This document shows, one piece after another, positions 32,850 to 45,937 of a stretch of 64,000 nucleotides of DNA (within the stretch, counting starts at the first letter, position 1; every line of letters starts with the position of its first letter). The DNA is taken from contig OU612065.1 in NCBI GenBank assembly GCA_914767715.1, positions 3,100,001 to 3,164,000 of the forward strand. The letters run 5' to 3'. Both the position numbers and the translations under genes were made by a program. Source of the stretch: Membranipora membranacea. Lineage: Eukaryota; Bryozoa; Gymnolaemata; Cheilostomatida; Membraniporidae. Below the pieces are notes generated by a model. The model ran no database searches and was not told the DNA's origin. It saw only the letters and a program-made list of their open reading frames with translations.

Positions 32850-34893
32850 CTGAAAATGCATTACCACAAGCATTTCATTCAACAAAAAACAGTAGAGAGC
32901 CTCTAAGATGTAGAAAATACACAACAGCAGTGTCGGAGAGCAAATCCATAGTAAACTGACTGAAACTAAACTGCTAAGTTGCATGTATAATTCATGTGTG
33001 ACACATGCCAAGGTTAACCCACTCAAACATAATCTACTTGTGGTCAAAGACAAACAAAAGAAGGAAAAAATTGTAATAGGAACCTACTTGTCTTGATTCA
33101 GTGTGCCTGAATGAGGTAATTATATGCGTGATATGACACAATTTGGAATGATTCCCAAAATAAGACCATAACATCACAATATAAGCAAAAGCATTGCATA
33201 CAAATTTATCACCTCAGACAGACTCAGTGAACAAACACTGAGGGTGAGATGCTGATGATTATGTGATAGAAGCAGCTAAACACTGGCTTAACCAAAGCCA
33301 AAGAGGTTTCTAAAACGAAAAAGTTAGAAAGAACTACTGGCAACACAATACTAGAGGTAACAAAATTGCATCAGCTACTACAGTCGTTGTGTAGTGCAGT
33401 AATTTCTTATCTAGGGTCATACCACAAGCTGATAAGAATAACACAGTTTGCTGATGATCTGGTCCACATCTCGTTTGACTCATATTGTCAACAACAAAAA
33501 ACTCAAAGTAAAACAGCATATTAAATTTTTTTACAGCATAAGTGCAGTTTGAAAAGAAAATGTCAGATAGCTGTTTACTCAATTAGCGTTTACTGCGCTG
33601 ACTAAGTTTTGCAACTGTTCGCTGTACTATTCAATTTTCCGGGTTTTTTTCATGATAAAACCACCTGTTACCACATTTCTTGAATCTGCCCGTCTTCAAA
33701 AACACTAACTTATCCCTATGGAAATATTTAATCCTCTCACAGTGCCATATAGTGGTTTAAACCTCATGTTTCTCCAGACATTTTTTGTCAGATTTTTCAG
33801 GATTATAAGTAGTGACAAACTATAGAAGTGTGACAAACTATAGAAGTACAGTACAGACTTATCATATAAAGCTGATTAGGACTATACTGGCAGTAGCATG
33901 AGAGAGATTTTAAGATAGATTAATGATAACAGTTGGCCTCTGCTGTTTATGTTGGTATGCTCATCAGTAGGCCAGCATTGTTGGCTAAACATAACTTGAA
34001 AAAGCTAAGGGGGTTGGTTCTTTATTGGCAGTAGTGTAGATTAAAGAGCTCTGAAAATGGCAAAGGGAGCTGCCAACTTTATATGGAACAAAAATATAAC
34101 ACCTGACTACAGCTGACAAGGTGACATACGGAGATGGTGTGATTTGTCTTAAGCACCATAGTATGACAGACAACTTTGTACAGACCTGGCTTGCAAACTC
34201 GACCGTGGTGAATGAGGAAGGACTTCCAGTGACCAATCAATCAGATATCAACATGATAAATGCTTACATAAAAACGAAGAGGCAGCACACAGAATTCTTG
34301 AAGATCAAAACATATCCTTATTGCTCTGTGCTCACACTGGAAGCTTGTTGTGATCTCAATATGATCAGTCTGTGATCGTAGCTAATAATTCGTGAAAATT
34401 TACAGCAGGAAAGTCATGAGACTGATAACACCCTCCTAAATTTTAGTCCTAACTACTCTGATGATTATATTCACGCTGTGAACTGACACACTAGAATCTA
34501 AATCCAAATTTTACGTCTGATAATAAAATCAAAAGGTCATAGGTTTTATCAACAATGAGAGCCTAGAAAGAAACTAACAAGATAATTGAAATCTCAGACT
34601 TTGTGGCATTAAGCATCATTTAAGCAATCCCACCCTGTGTAACAAATAAAAAAAACTTGCCAAGAGCTCAGAGTTGCTAAATATGCAGCACAAAGGTGGT
34701 ATGTGGAGACAACAATTTTGATTATCTTTAGTTTACAATTAGTATAAAGTGCTCAGATGGCACAATTGCATGGTTGCAGAATTACATTATTTAACATTAT
34801 CGGAGTGTTTGTAAATGTAATGCCACAAACTCACACTTACAGCCGCCTGAGCAGAAACAATATTATTATAATCACCATCATGGACAATGCATT

Positions 34894-34952
34894 GTCACAG
34901 CCATAGACTTAATATACTAGTATACTTAGTATATTAAGTCTATGGTCACAGC
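34894..34952. mobile_element. Micro-palindromic element, copy 3 (43 bp + 8-bp duplications)
   Basis: The element 34902-34944 starts CATAGACTTAATATACTA and ends TAGTATATTAAGTCTATG, with 18-bp perfect arms and a short loop. It is flanked by identical 8-mers GTCACAGC (34894-34901 and 34945-34952). Confidence 0.9.
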
Positions 34953-37900
34953 TATGTCATTGTGAGAGCCATGTCATTGTTGCATGCTGTGTCACAAGTG
35001 TGATAATTTAAAAAACATTTTTATCCTTATCGTCAAAGGCAATTATGGCAATCTGAATCTAGGCAATGCAAACCCAAAGCACATTGATGCTGTTTCTCAA
35101 ATCTATATCTGGTAACTTGAGAATTCAAAACTTAGGAGACACTGTGCATACACCCCAGTAAAATGAAGTGAAGACATCCTGGAGCATACCTGTGAGTGCT
35201 AACATCTCCCACAGCCGCAGTCTGTGTGAGTACAGATACATTCATCACCTGTAGATCATTACGGGAGACTTTACCTCATATCTCTTGCCGGTACCAATCA
35301 CAAACCTCATTTCCACAGCTTACGCAGCAGTATTTTGAAACTAAACAATTGACCATTATTACCCAACCCAAAACCTCACTCTAAGCTGAATGCAAATATG
35401 TCAAGAATCCCACTCATAAAGTAATAGCGCAGCACATCCATGACAAAATAAATGATTGAGCAAATTACCTTAGTAGTTGTCAGCTATACCTCGACTGAGG
35501 GCGACTTGTGAGGAGATCAGGTGCATATGGGAGGGTGATATTCTCCTAAAACTAAGAGCTTCAACACTGCTCTTGCCGAAACTATTTTATGAATGATACT
35601 GCGGATGAAAGCTACCGTGGCTATCTTGCAAAATAAGTGGTTCTTTCCTCTGTCATGGTTGGATGCCCAAAGGCAATAAGAATTTACCGCAGTAGGATTA
35701 TACAATATGGCTAATTGGTAGGTAGCAGAATAGGTAACCACTAGTAACCGCTCTGACATGCAAAGATTTCAAATCCTATACCATATAAATTGATGTTTGC
35801 CATGAGGAGGATCATTACAAATTGCTCACTTATTCAGACCTGCCACACTCAGAGAGGCAACAGCTAAGATAATTGTTCTGGAAGTGAGGAATCAGCATGG
35901 CCATAATTATTTGGGGTTGGGGACCCCCCTGCCTAATTGTACACAATTGAGAGCACATTAGAAGAAAGGAAGATGATATATTGAAGGACATAATATATCA
36001 ATTCTATGATAATCAATTTTCATGTACAGTTGTTTTTATTTTTTACTTTATTCAACAATCTAAATCATTACATCGGCTACATGTATGTATATTATATACC
36101 AGAGACTAAGGATAATGATACACTAAGAAAAATATTGACATTGCTAGTCCTTACTTCAGCTATGACTTAACAGTCCCTGCTTCTTTTCTACACTAGTTTA
36201 TTCCCAAAAACAGACATAATTCATTTATAAAAAATCATTGCGGGAACACCAAATAACTTAGAGAAACTGAGTTGAAGGAGTCTATTATAAATTCTATGAT
36301 ATCAGCTGGTAATTTGAGCGCAGACAAATATGCCAATACTGCCCGCCAACATTGAAGAAATAATATTCATTTTGAATAATTTCTTTTCATCATCATTTTT
36401 GACAAACATATACACTTCTTATTGTCATAGCAAGGTGCCTGCAACATTTCCAGCATCTCCCGTAATATTTGTTGCATTGTGTAAATGAAACAATTGATGG
36501 TTATATCCGAGGCTGTCCTTAGAAGGGAAGATGAAATTGCCAGTTTTGTAGCAAGATAGTGTGATTTCAATCTAACAACGCATTTTGTTGTTTAAAAATT
36601 GTCACGTTACTACACCTCCTGCAGCAATTGGGCTGAAACATCCCAGATTGCCTCCCATATTTGGCTCACCACACCATGACATATCACATGGAAATCCATG
36701 ATGAAGCCTTGCACATCGCAATGGATTGGGGCAATCTTAGATCACTGTGCGATGATAAAACCTCTACTCGTATACTTCATCAGCCTGTGATCATTTACTG
36801 GTAAAATTGGCCCTTCTTTTTATATGAGAGGACAGCTTGACATCTTAATACCAGCTGAAACTCTTCAATCAACTACAAAGTACAATTATCAAAACATCTA
36901 TTATCCAATTGTCTTAGACTCTCAGGAATATACCCTTGTAATTGGTTGTTTCTCTGACGTCATTTGAGAGCCCTGCACCAGGGAATTGTTTGAGCATCAT
37001 CAACAACATGTTTTTCACTTGAGAAACATGTTTTGATAAGCATGTCAGATCAAGAATTGATAAATTATATACACATCAGTATAATTCTCAAAGCCATCAA
37101 ATAATACCAAAATAATTTGATGAATGGAATCTTAAATGAGACGCTGACAATAGCAGTCTGATGGCAAACCCTCTTATCTTTCACTTTCATTCAGAAAATT
37201 GACTGGTTGGGGTTTGATGTTGGTAACTGGCGGAATTATTTAAACGCTACTGTATGTAAAATTGTTGCTGTACCTACATAAAGTTGAGCAATCAACGTCA
37301 GCGATGCAATCAGCTGGATAAACTCTACCAGCACCTGTGATACTACTAAAAATCGCTCAATACCTTTATTGTTATGTTACATGGCTAACTATCAAGCCTG
37401 GGTCTATCAGTATGTATCAGTATGTCACAGGAGCTTCACATGTATAAGGATGCACTCACACGGAGGACAGCTGTACCAAACAGCAGACATTGACACCTTA
37501 TCCTACTCTTCACTCAGTTTTCAACTACAGCATACTAGTTAGATAAAACCTTCAGAAGATTTGTCTGAAGAAAAGACTATAATTATCTCAACTAAACCAT
37601 CATTCAGTAATGAAGGATAAGTAGAGCATGGTCAACTCCTAAAGGCATACCACTATGGTTAAATAGCATTTAATACCTGACATTAGGCTAAGATGAACAG
37701 TGTATTCTATCACATGTAAGTTGTCTTGTAGCTGGGCTGTGGATTATCCCAAAAACATGTAATTACACATCTGTGGCGGATGATGCCACGTTGACAGTGT
37801 CACATATCATTATAATAAAATCAACACACCTATGATATAATCACAGCTTATTCGTATCTGAGGTTTGAAATAGCCAGAATCTTCTTCATACACAACAAAA

Positions 37901-38013
37901 ATGATGGTTTTGTGTATTACTAATCCATTGAGGCACTGCCATAGCTATCTCAAATCGGGTAATACTAATAACATGTAAAGTAGACAAGTGAAGCGGTTTT
38001 ATACTTCAATATT

Positions 38014-38046
38014 AAAAAATTACAACAAATTTTGTTGTAATTTTTT
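38014..38046. repeat. 33-bp palindrome with 1-nt centre
   Basis: AAAAAATTACAACAAA faces TTTGTTGTAATTTTTT with 16-bp perfect arms. No target duplication is seen. It lies 139 bp past the FLCN stop on the minus strand. Confidence 0.9.
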
Positions 38047-38123
38047 GCACGATATGGAAATCCAGGATGATGATGTCTACCAAATAAAAAGTGTATAAAA
38101 AAATAAAAAAAATATAAAAATAC

Positions 38124-38160
38124 CGATTGCAGCAATGACAAGCTTGAGCACCATTTTCAT
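38124..38160 (-). CDS. Candidate short first exon (hydrophobic start MKMVLKLVIAAI)
   Basis: On the minus strand, 24 bases past the FLCN stop, an ATG opens MKMVLKLVIAAI. It ends in phase 1 at a possible donor (ATCG|GTATTT). The phase fits the exon at 32849-32762, where G+AG makes a glutamate. The product would start with a signal-anchor-like segment. This could equally be chance sequence in the FLCN 3'UTR. Confidence 0.2.
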
Positions 38161-38184
38161 TTAACGTTTGTGAATCTTGCAGGC

Positions 38185-41100
38185 TCACAGCTGCTTTGAT
38201 GTCAGCCGCATGTGATTTTTATATTGTGAGCTGAGCCCAGTCATCCAAAATTTTAATGCCTTCTTATCCTCATCGCTGGCTCCAAAAACCTAAAATAAAA
38301 AAGTCTTTTGTGTTCAGCTTGTAATCTGTATAGTATTGAACCTTTAACTCATATCCATTTGTTTTGGGAAGCCAAGCAATTTTGTCATACATATGAATAT
38401 ATAAATTATGATAGTGACTATACTCTATGTATAGCTGTTATATTTTATCACAGAGTGAGGATATATCCTTACTCTGTGATATTATGTAATAGGTATTGCT
38501 TGTTGAATGTACAACCCAACACGCACGGCCCTGCTGCCATAATTATGTAGTTCAAAGAGCAGACAACTCAAGAAGACACAATGAGCTATGAAGTGATTAC
38601 ATATAGCTGCAGATCTGTTACTCACTACCTCAATACTTACTGACAGACCACAAGCACCTTACCTGTAGAAGCTTCTTTGTGTCGTCATCAGATCTGTTTC
38701 CTCCAGCCTTTGTAAATGTGAATAACACTTTCACTTTGCTGTCAATCAAAGAAACAAAACAAATGTATGGAGGAGGTCTGTTACACCAATAAAGGGAGTT
38801 CATTGATTACACAATAACTATGTGAGAACTTGATGATCTTTGTAGGTACTTGGCTTGAAATAGATGGATATCGCTGCGCATATAAAGATGACTGAATGTG
38901 CGTGGCATAGTAGGGACCTATCGCTTTGAATGAGTGCAATGACAACCATTATGTTATTTGTTCTCTCAAACAGCACAAAAAAGATAATGTATTACCATAT
39001 TGATGTTGAAAGGACAAACTTACTTCATCCATTCTTCCTTGATACAAGTCAGACATTGCTCAACAACGCCCCAGTTTAGCTTCATATTGGCTATGGCTCT
39101 CTCCATCTTTTCTAAAATCTTCGGAGCTAAAAAATAATATTGAATTTACTAATTGGTAAAGAAGGCTATGACATTTTACCTTGCTTTTTCTATGTTTGAC
39201 CATAGTCATGTTTCAATAATCATAATCCTTTCGTGTCTACATTTCAATGCGATTCGCTAGGAATGGCGTACATGGTACTTATTCAAATTATGGAAAATAT
39301 TTTACCTGTTGAGCGATCCATTGGTGGTTGACCGGTGTGAAGTGTCACTCTATACGGCTCAAGCTCATTGACAGTCAGGGCTCCTACTCCCTCACTGGGA
39401 GCGGGAGGGTCAACATTAATCAGAGCGTATGACTCAACCTCAACTACATGCTTAGGTAGCATACAGAACTTTGACAGGCCTAGGAAATTACACTTCCAGG
39501 ACTCCTCATAAATTTCACTAGAGTATATAACCTTACAGCAACCTTTAGGCAGCAGTACCTGAAATAATGATCATTACATGATTTTAATAGCAATGTTCTG
39601 TACCAACAAACTGCCAGGGGAATAAGGAAATAATATACTGCAATGCGATGAAAATTCTATTGCAACTCTTTAAACATGATGACACCGAGGTAAGAGCATG
39701 AGATAGAATACTCACTGTAAGACAGTCAATAATAGAGCGAGTCATTCCATTAGAATCTGTCTGTACTATAATCTGATTACCTATCAGCGCGTGATGGGCT
39801 AACTGATGGAACGCATGATATCCCAACTTCTAAAAACAGCAAACAAATTAGGTAAATGGGTGAGAAATGAGGGCATAATTTGTTCCAGTATGTCGAATGA
39901 TCATCAGTAGAACTGAGAATAGATTATAACTACCTCATGCAAAATAACAAGAAAGAGAAACAAAGTTTGGTTACCTGGTACAATTCTCGTAAGTTGTGGA
40001 ATATAGGAGTGTTATCGGGTGTAGTGTCATCTGTTAGTGTAGCAGAGTTGGCTGCAGCACCGAGTATAGACTCAATATTTGCCTGTGGCGCAGCATCGGT
40101 CTGAGCAACAGCCTGACTGACTTTCTGAGTACCAACCATCACAAAATCATCCTCTGTCACTTCTAAATTAACAATGAGAAGGCACTTCAACTATTTTATA
40201 GTGTTTAGACCTTTGACTATGAAGCATATAATTAGAATACGGTAACATTTTGTTTTTGAGTTATTCACTCAATGTCAGTGAGCAAACAACTCATATTGAG
40301 TTGATTTGTCCACATAGCCCTATCACAATCTCAATATCCTCATCTAAATCCATTGCAGTCTCAGCGTGTTAACTATGAAATTTTTATGGATGGATGTATA
40401 AAATTTCCTGAGATATATTATAGTAACCGTAGATTATATTGTATTAATGTACAGATTGGATAAATTTCTATGACAAAACATCTCCGTGATAGCGTTTTTT
40501 ATGACAAGTCATAAAATAAATGGAGAGAATTTAGGCATAATAGGCAAATGAATGTCCTGTGATTGGTGAAAAAGTTGTAAAACCTTAGGGCCATGAGCTT
40601 ACCCAAGTGACATGAAATGTTTACCTTCTTTCCTTTCCAGATCTACAATAGAATCTTCTGTAGGTGGCCCCTCCAACAGTTTCTCTGTTAACCTGTTGCT
40701 ACAGGCTTTCAATACCCATGTGAAGGCCAGATGCAGAGACTTAAACAGTATAGGATCGTTAGTCATATCTAGTAGAGTTCGTACCACCGAGCCATTATGC
40801 CTCTGTAATCTGATCTGTGTGGGTGAAGTATAACTTCTTTCTTTACTCAGCTTCTGAGCCCTACAATATATATCGAGATTAGGGTTGTAGAGATTTACTG
40901 ATAGCTGAAAATTTAACAAATTTCAATATGAAAACGAGACTTCATCCAAATTATGATGAGCTATGACATATTATTTTGAGTATCGAAGCTAAGAACATCT
41001 GATTTTTAGATATCTATGTTATCTATTATCTATAGGTTCTGCTCTCTGTACACAAACCTGAGGGGTAAGTCTCGCTCTTCTTTTTCAAACACAGATCTGC

Positions 41101-42672
41101 ATTTGGCCTGCATATCCCGTACTATGTTATGCAAGTGCTTCACCAAGAACGGCCATGAGTTGAGCAAGTATATTTTGTCCATCATAACCTGGATAAATGG
41201 AGGGACCACAGATTGTGTCACAGTACTTGTATTTCAATCTTACTGGGCACAATATCGGAAAAAATATATAATTGTATATATATATATATATATATATATT
41301 TGTCCGCTATAAAACAACACAGCACATACAAGGTATAAAAACAATGTTTCCTAAAGAGGCTTTGGCTAAGTGGGTTACAACTAACAGCTAACAAATAATT
41401 CTTTAATCTATGAGCTAAGTTATTTTCTTGTATTCACTTACAACAATGATGCTGTACAATCTTCTACCGCCGCGAGATTTTGAATCTGAGAGGTGAAATG
41501 TGTAACTGATAACGTATCGAGTGTCACTATCTCCGAAGAATATAGGTCCCTCTCGTCCCGGGCAAACCTGTTTATCATAACAATACCATGTTTTAAAATA
41601 GATTGTAGGTGGAAATGGCATGGACTCACTAACTCACATCAAGCTTCAAAATGAATAAATTCCACGTCAATTCAATTATTTAGAATGAGAAAAAACAAAA
41701 TAACTACATGCCAGTGTCAAATTAGAGTGATTAGATTGAACGATCAAAAAATTTAGATTTGCTTTACCTCACTACTGAGACTGCGGATACAGGCTTGTCT
41801 TACTATACTGAATAGTTCATCTTGATGCGGCTGTTGACTGCTGACATATCGTACTTTAGCCTCTTTATCATTTGTAATGTATCCTGGTTTGTCTGCTTGC
41901 AATGATCTGCAGCCCTACGTTATTAATGAATTATATATTATCTAGTGTATAACTACCATATGAGGGTTGATATTTCAATTCACTAATGGATAGACCAGAA
42001 ATTACCAGATAATCAAAGATTGCATTTGCATAAAAATTGATATGGATGAAAGATAGATTGCTGCGGTACATTTTTAGTAGCAGACCTCACAACGATCTTT
42101 GCCAGGAGTGGTCGATGACTGACAAGATGTTTCTTCATCTTCATCCTTACTGTGTGTGGTCACTGAGTCATCCATACTCATGCTTCTCAATGCCGGTCTC
42201 GGTCTTTCATGGTAACCAAGTCTGTTTTGTGAACTTTCACTAGCTGCAGAAGCCAGAAACATATTGTTAAACAGATAATAAAATAAAAACCTCACAGGAA
42301 TATTCCATAGCAGACTGGAACAGATTTTGCTTTATTGTCATTCATCTACCTCCTCAGTTAACCATGACATAGACTTATAAAGAAATAATGGCCTTAAAGA
42401 GCAGGCACATAATTTGGATCTTCCTTTATCATATCAAACAGAAGGTAAAATTAAATACAAGCACTATGAATTACAACTTGAACAGACTGAAAAATTATGA
42501 TAGATACATAAAAACGTGATAAGGTAAGCTTACCCATACTCTCCAGATCACTAGACAAAGATTGAGGGATGAGATTATGGAGAGCCTCCTGTTCATGAAA
42601 TGGCTGAGTACAAAACAACACGCGTGGTCCATGCTGCTCACAAAAGTGACACAATGCTATGATGGCATTCAT
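38185..42672 (-). CDS. FLCN: Folliculin
   Basis: Twelve exons on the minus strand: 42672-42534, 42243-42086, 41914-41768, 41567-41442, 41188-41058, 40860-40625, 40162-39975, 39829-39716, 39558-39306, 39126-39024, 38738-38663 and 38289-38185. They give 591 aa (human 579), all phases consistent. It starts [20 protein letters not shown]. The longin-type domain carries [16 protein letters not shown] and [12 protein letters not shown]. Arg180 in [12 protein letters not shown] aligns with human Arg164, the arginine finger for RagC/D GTP hydrolysis. The DENN-type half includes [26 protein letters not shown] and [12 protein letters not shown] acts with FNIP at the lysosome in amino-acid signalling to mTORC1/TFE. 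An acceptor directly before the ATG shows an untranslated first exon. Exon 2 encodes a Ser/Thr/acidic linker unlike the human one. Confidence 0.97.
38449..38478. repeat. 30-bp palindrome
   Basis: CACAGAGTGAGGATA faces TATCCTTACTCTGTG with one mismatch in 15 pairs. It lies in the last intron of FLCN. Flanks ATTTTAT and ATATTAT are similar but not identical. Confidence 0.8.
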
Positions 42673-42719
42673 GGCTACAAAATGGATGCAAAGAAACTAT
42701 GTTAACATTAAAAATACAG

Positions 42720-42999
42720 AAATTACATCGCGGATGATATTCAGCTAGACCACCTAAGGGGCGTAACGGGCATACCCCAATTATTGGGCAACATTATCCA
42801 GTAAACACCATCTTATGGGAAGGGTTCAGCGCGGGTACTATCTATAACCCGTTCAGTGGTCCATCACCAGTTTGGCATATATGTTGTTAAGTTATTCTTT
42901 CTCAGGTCCCTAATCGGATTCTAAGGAAAAGGCTCCATACCAAATAAAGTTAAGTTACCTTAAGTTAAGACGAAAACTGAGAAGGACCTGGCATCAGCT
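42720..42999 (-). mobile_element. Presumed LINE 3'UTR next to remnant G
   Basis: The sequence matches parts of 6000-6258 in the same order (GCTAGACC-CCTA-GGGGC block, a GGGAAGGGTTC/GAACCC block). It lies at the same place relative to a minus-strand LINE C-terminus. It is just upstream of the FLCN start codon. Confidence 0.55.
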
Positions 43000-43303
43000 C
43001 TCAGCCCCGAATGGCTACTTTAAAAATTAAATTAAAATTTACTCTCAAACTCAACTTCGAGTTTGTGAGTGGGCTTCTCGAGACTATTGAGCGTTCCACT
43101 CCCTGGTTGCTGAGGGAAGAAGCTGTGTATGTGTATGTTGGTCCTGCTAGCAGGAGTGATGAATCTTTTGGTGTGCCAATTGGATGGTTTGATGTAAGTA
43201 GGTATTGATTGGTTTTCAACTGCCTTCTTGAAGTGATTGGGTCTAGTGGTCTTTCTTCTCTCTCTTCCAGACTGGGCCATTGATGGTCATTCATCATAGA
43301 CAT
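43000..43303 (-). mobile_element. LINE ORF2 C-terminal remnant G
   Basis: Minus-strand frames give WPSLEEREER shifted into RRKTTRPNHFKKAVEN, then IPTYIKPSNWHTKRFI and ASRTNIHIHSFFPQ. This is the usual LINE ORF2 ending (WPSLEERRK ... RT-x-x-YK-x-SFFP) with one frame shift. Only the last 100 codons or so remain. Confidence 0.75.
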
Positions 43304-43519
43304 AGTTATGGAATATACTCAACCTGACTGACAATCCTGCAACTTAGTAGGTACACTACAAGCAAGAAGTACTCCTTGCTACAACTACATACCATTATTA
43401 TTGCACATGATGGTCATTCATCGCAAGGAATAATAAATACAGGATGAGGTCTTGAGAACATGCTTGCAAGCCCAAGAGACCAGAATCCTTGTACATGGCA
43501 TATTGGGTTATGTACAGTC

Positions 43520-44138
43520 ACACTCATAGGTAGAAACTATACCTGCACCGCACAGAAATCCCGAAAGTACAGCACATCAAATATCTAGGAGTTACTCTTG
43601 ACCCTAAGACCAGCTGGAATGGCCACACTGATAATGTGGTGGCTAAGGGATACTCTACTCTCGGATTCATCCGTAGAATTGTACTCACAGGCTGCAAGTC
43701 AATCAAGTACACAGCGTACAAGCGGCTGGTCCGGCCAGTCCTAGAATATGCCTCTGCAGTCTGGAATTCGGCAGCTGACTCTGCTACCAACCGACTCGAA
43801 GCTGTGCAGAGAAGAGCAGCCCGGTTCATCTGCGGTATACGGCGCACAGACAGGAAAACCAGCACTACCGGATTGCTCCAGAAACTCTCGCTTTAGCCCC
43901 TCTCACACAGACGAAGCGATAGACGTATCAGAGTCTTCAGTCAATACCATCACTCCAGCAAAGGCGTCATCAACAACTACATCCAAACAGCCAGCTTTTC
44001 ATCAGCTAGGAGACATGCGGAGCAGGACTTTACACCTAAGTCAAACACCCTCCACAACCAGAGATCGTTTTTCATCTGTACTGCCAATGATTGGAATGCC
44101 CTACCCGCTGGGAGCCCACTACTTGCCCCCCCCCCCCC
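43520..44138 (+). mobile_element. LINE ORF2 C-terminal remnant H
   Basis: The plus strand reads IPKVQHIKYLGVTLDPKTSW, then VVAKGYSTLGFIRRI, YTAYKRLVRPVLEYASAVW and LEAVQRRAARFICG. After a shift it gives a tail with FICTANDWNALP. This is the conserved RT-downstream region and ending of LINE ORF2. It ends in a C13 run at 44126-44138. Confidence 0.8.
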
Positions 44139-44769
44139 ATGTGTATAACCCTCATAAGAGTGTTCAATTATCAAAATTTTTGCTGATCGGAAATGTTACT
44201 CGACATACGAGAAAAATAGTGTTTCTCAAGTCACAGCAGACGCTGGAAACTAGACTCATCAAGGTACAAATCAAGCTCAAGGTACTTGACTTGTACTACC
44301 TAAGTCCCAGGACAGGTTATTTATACCCATGACTGACAGACTTGTCCTATGTATGGAGTCCAGTGGTCAAGAAACTAGAAGGCCTCTGCCACCCAATCCT
44401 TGACTACAATGGATCTGAAACATCTCTCATCTCTCATCTAATTAATCTCACTCGGAGCGCTTTGGCTCCTTTATCGAGATGCAGTCGTGTATGAACAATT
44501 GTTTAAATTATCAGTAGCAAGGAAGAAAACCAGTTTGTCTACAAGATAAGAAACTAGTCAATTATGCTTTGATTCAAAGATCAATAGCTAGCTACTGCCA
44601 AGAAAAAAAAAATAAATAAATAAATAAATATACACAGCTTCAGATGTTATGAAGTAGAGTCAGTGATAAGTGCTTATAATCAGTTAGGCAAAGCAGCTAG
44701 AATCATTAGAAAAGTTTATGGATGCGATGTTTATATGAATGTTTGGCAGTTTTGGTGTTGATATTGCCC

Positions 44770-45126
44770 TTAATAGCACCATGTCTGGTATTGTGAGACT
44801 CGGCAAAATAAAGGGAGAACCGATCTTGGGTCTATAGCGGCACTACCAGAAAGCATACAAAAGTGCATTTTTTGGTCTGCATTAACACGTCTTTGTGCAA
44901 GGGTGTCCCAATTAAATTGTGTCATGAGCTCAGTAATATGGTCTCGTTTTCTCTTACAGTGTGTCCACCTGAAGGCCTTTCTATTTATACCTTCTATGAT
45001 ATTGATGTTTTTCAATTTAAATGGAGACCAGGTGTGGGTCGCAAATTCTAGTATAGGGCGACAGACTGTTTTGTAAGCTATGGCTCTGGTTTTACTTTTA
45101 GCCTTTTTTTGACAGCGCATCAGCAT
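44770..45126 (-). mobile_element. LINE ORF2 C-terminal remnant I
   Basis: The minus-strand frame reads RAIAYKTVCRPILEFATHTW, then INRKAFRWTHCKRKRDHITE and FNWDTLAQRRVNADQ. It has the same block order as the other LINE tails but a distinct sequence. Confidence 0.75.
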
Positions 45127-45414
45127 GTGTAATGATTTATTAGCTTTTGAGCAAATGTTTATTTATTATTATATGTTGATCGAATGACAGTTTATACGTT
45201 GATGATCAGCAGTTTGTTATATTATACCTCACTGCAACACTGACCTCCACAAAAAGAGCTTCTTTATTTCAACAGACAAACTTTGGAATAATCTTTGTTG
45301 CGATTGCTCACTTCTTGTAGTTCCACGGTGGCAGGTTAAGGTTCCAGCAGCGATGGTACGATGACAAATGGTTGACGATGATTCGGAACTTTACCTTACA
45401 CGAGCCTTACCTTA

Positions 45415-45480
45415 CCTTACCTTACCTTCAACTTAATCCAAACCGTCCACATCACGGGCACATTTGGATAAATATACCTT
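45415..45480 (-). repeat. Dispersed repeat, copy 2, with (TTACC)n
   Basis: Reverse complement of 5620-5685 with about one mismatch. The pentamer tail is longer here: CTTAC/TTACC units run from about 45391 to 45428. Confidence 0.8.
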
Positions 45481-45937
45481 CAGTGTGTTCGGAGGGGTAT
45501 TGCGTACTGACACATTGCCGGAACCTTCACCAGAAGAAGCGATCAATCTACAAGTATCAAGTAAGTAACCACACCACCCAGATGTAGCCGAGTAGAGTCA
45601 GTATGTTACTCTAGATCCAGTGAGACACTGTAGGTACTACAAAGTCAGTGTTTTGTCGTTTTGTGTTCAGAACTCTCATCATCATGTGATTACTGTTTCC
45701 TGTTTAAAGGCTCTTGAATATGATTGGATAGGTACAATAAACTCTACAGCAATTAGCCAAACAGACTTGCCTATTTTCATGATGTCATGATTGTAAACAT
45801 TATGGCTGCACATGGAGGCCAAGTTTAAATTTGGCTTGATTTACTAAACAGCTGAATTATTCAAACTTTTGAGGGCACTCTTGGCTTATTGACACTGTCG
45901 GCTGTTTTAAGTATCAAAGTGTAGCACATTGGGTCAC

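Larger units (their letters stand above)
31779..38123. other. Gene-poor region upstream of the FAM20C-like gene
   Basis: Apart from the candidate exon at 32762-32849 and small palindromes, I see no supported exon in this 6.3 kb. Open frames at 34121-34375 (+), 35517-35759 (-) and 36367-36570 (-) show no homology or splice context. An 18-bp direct duplication (GTGACAAACTATAGAAGT) lies at about 33815-33848. Confidence 0.4.
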
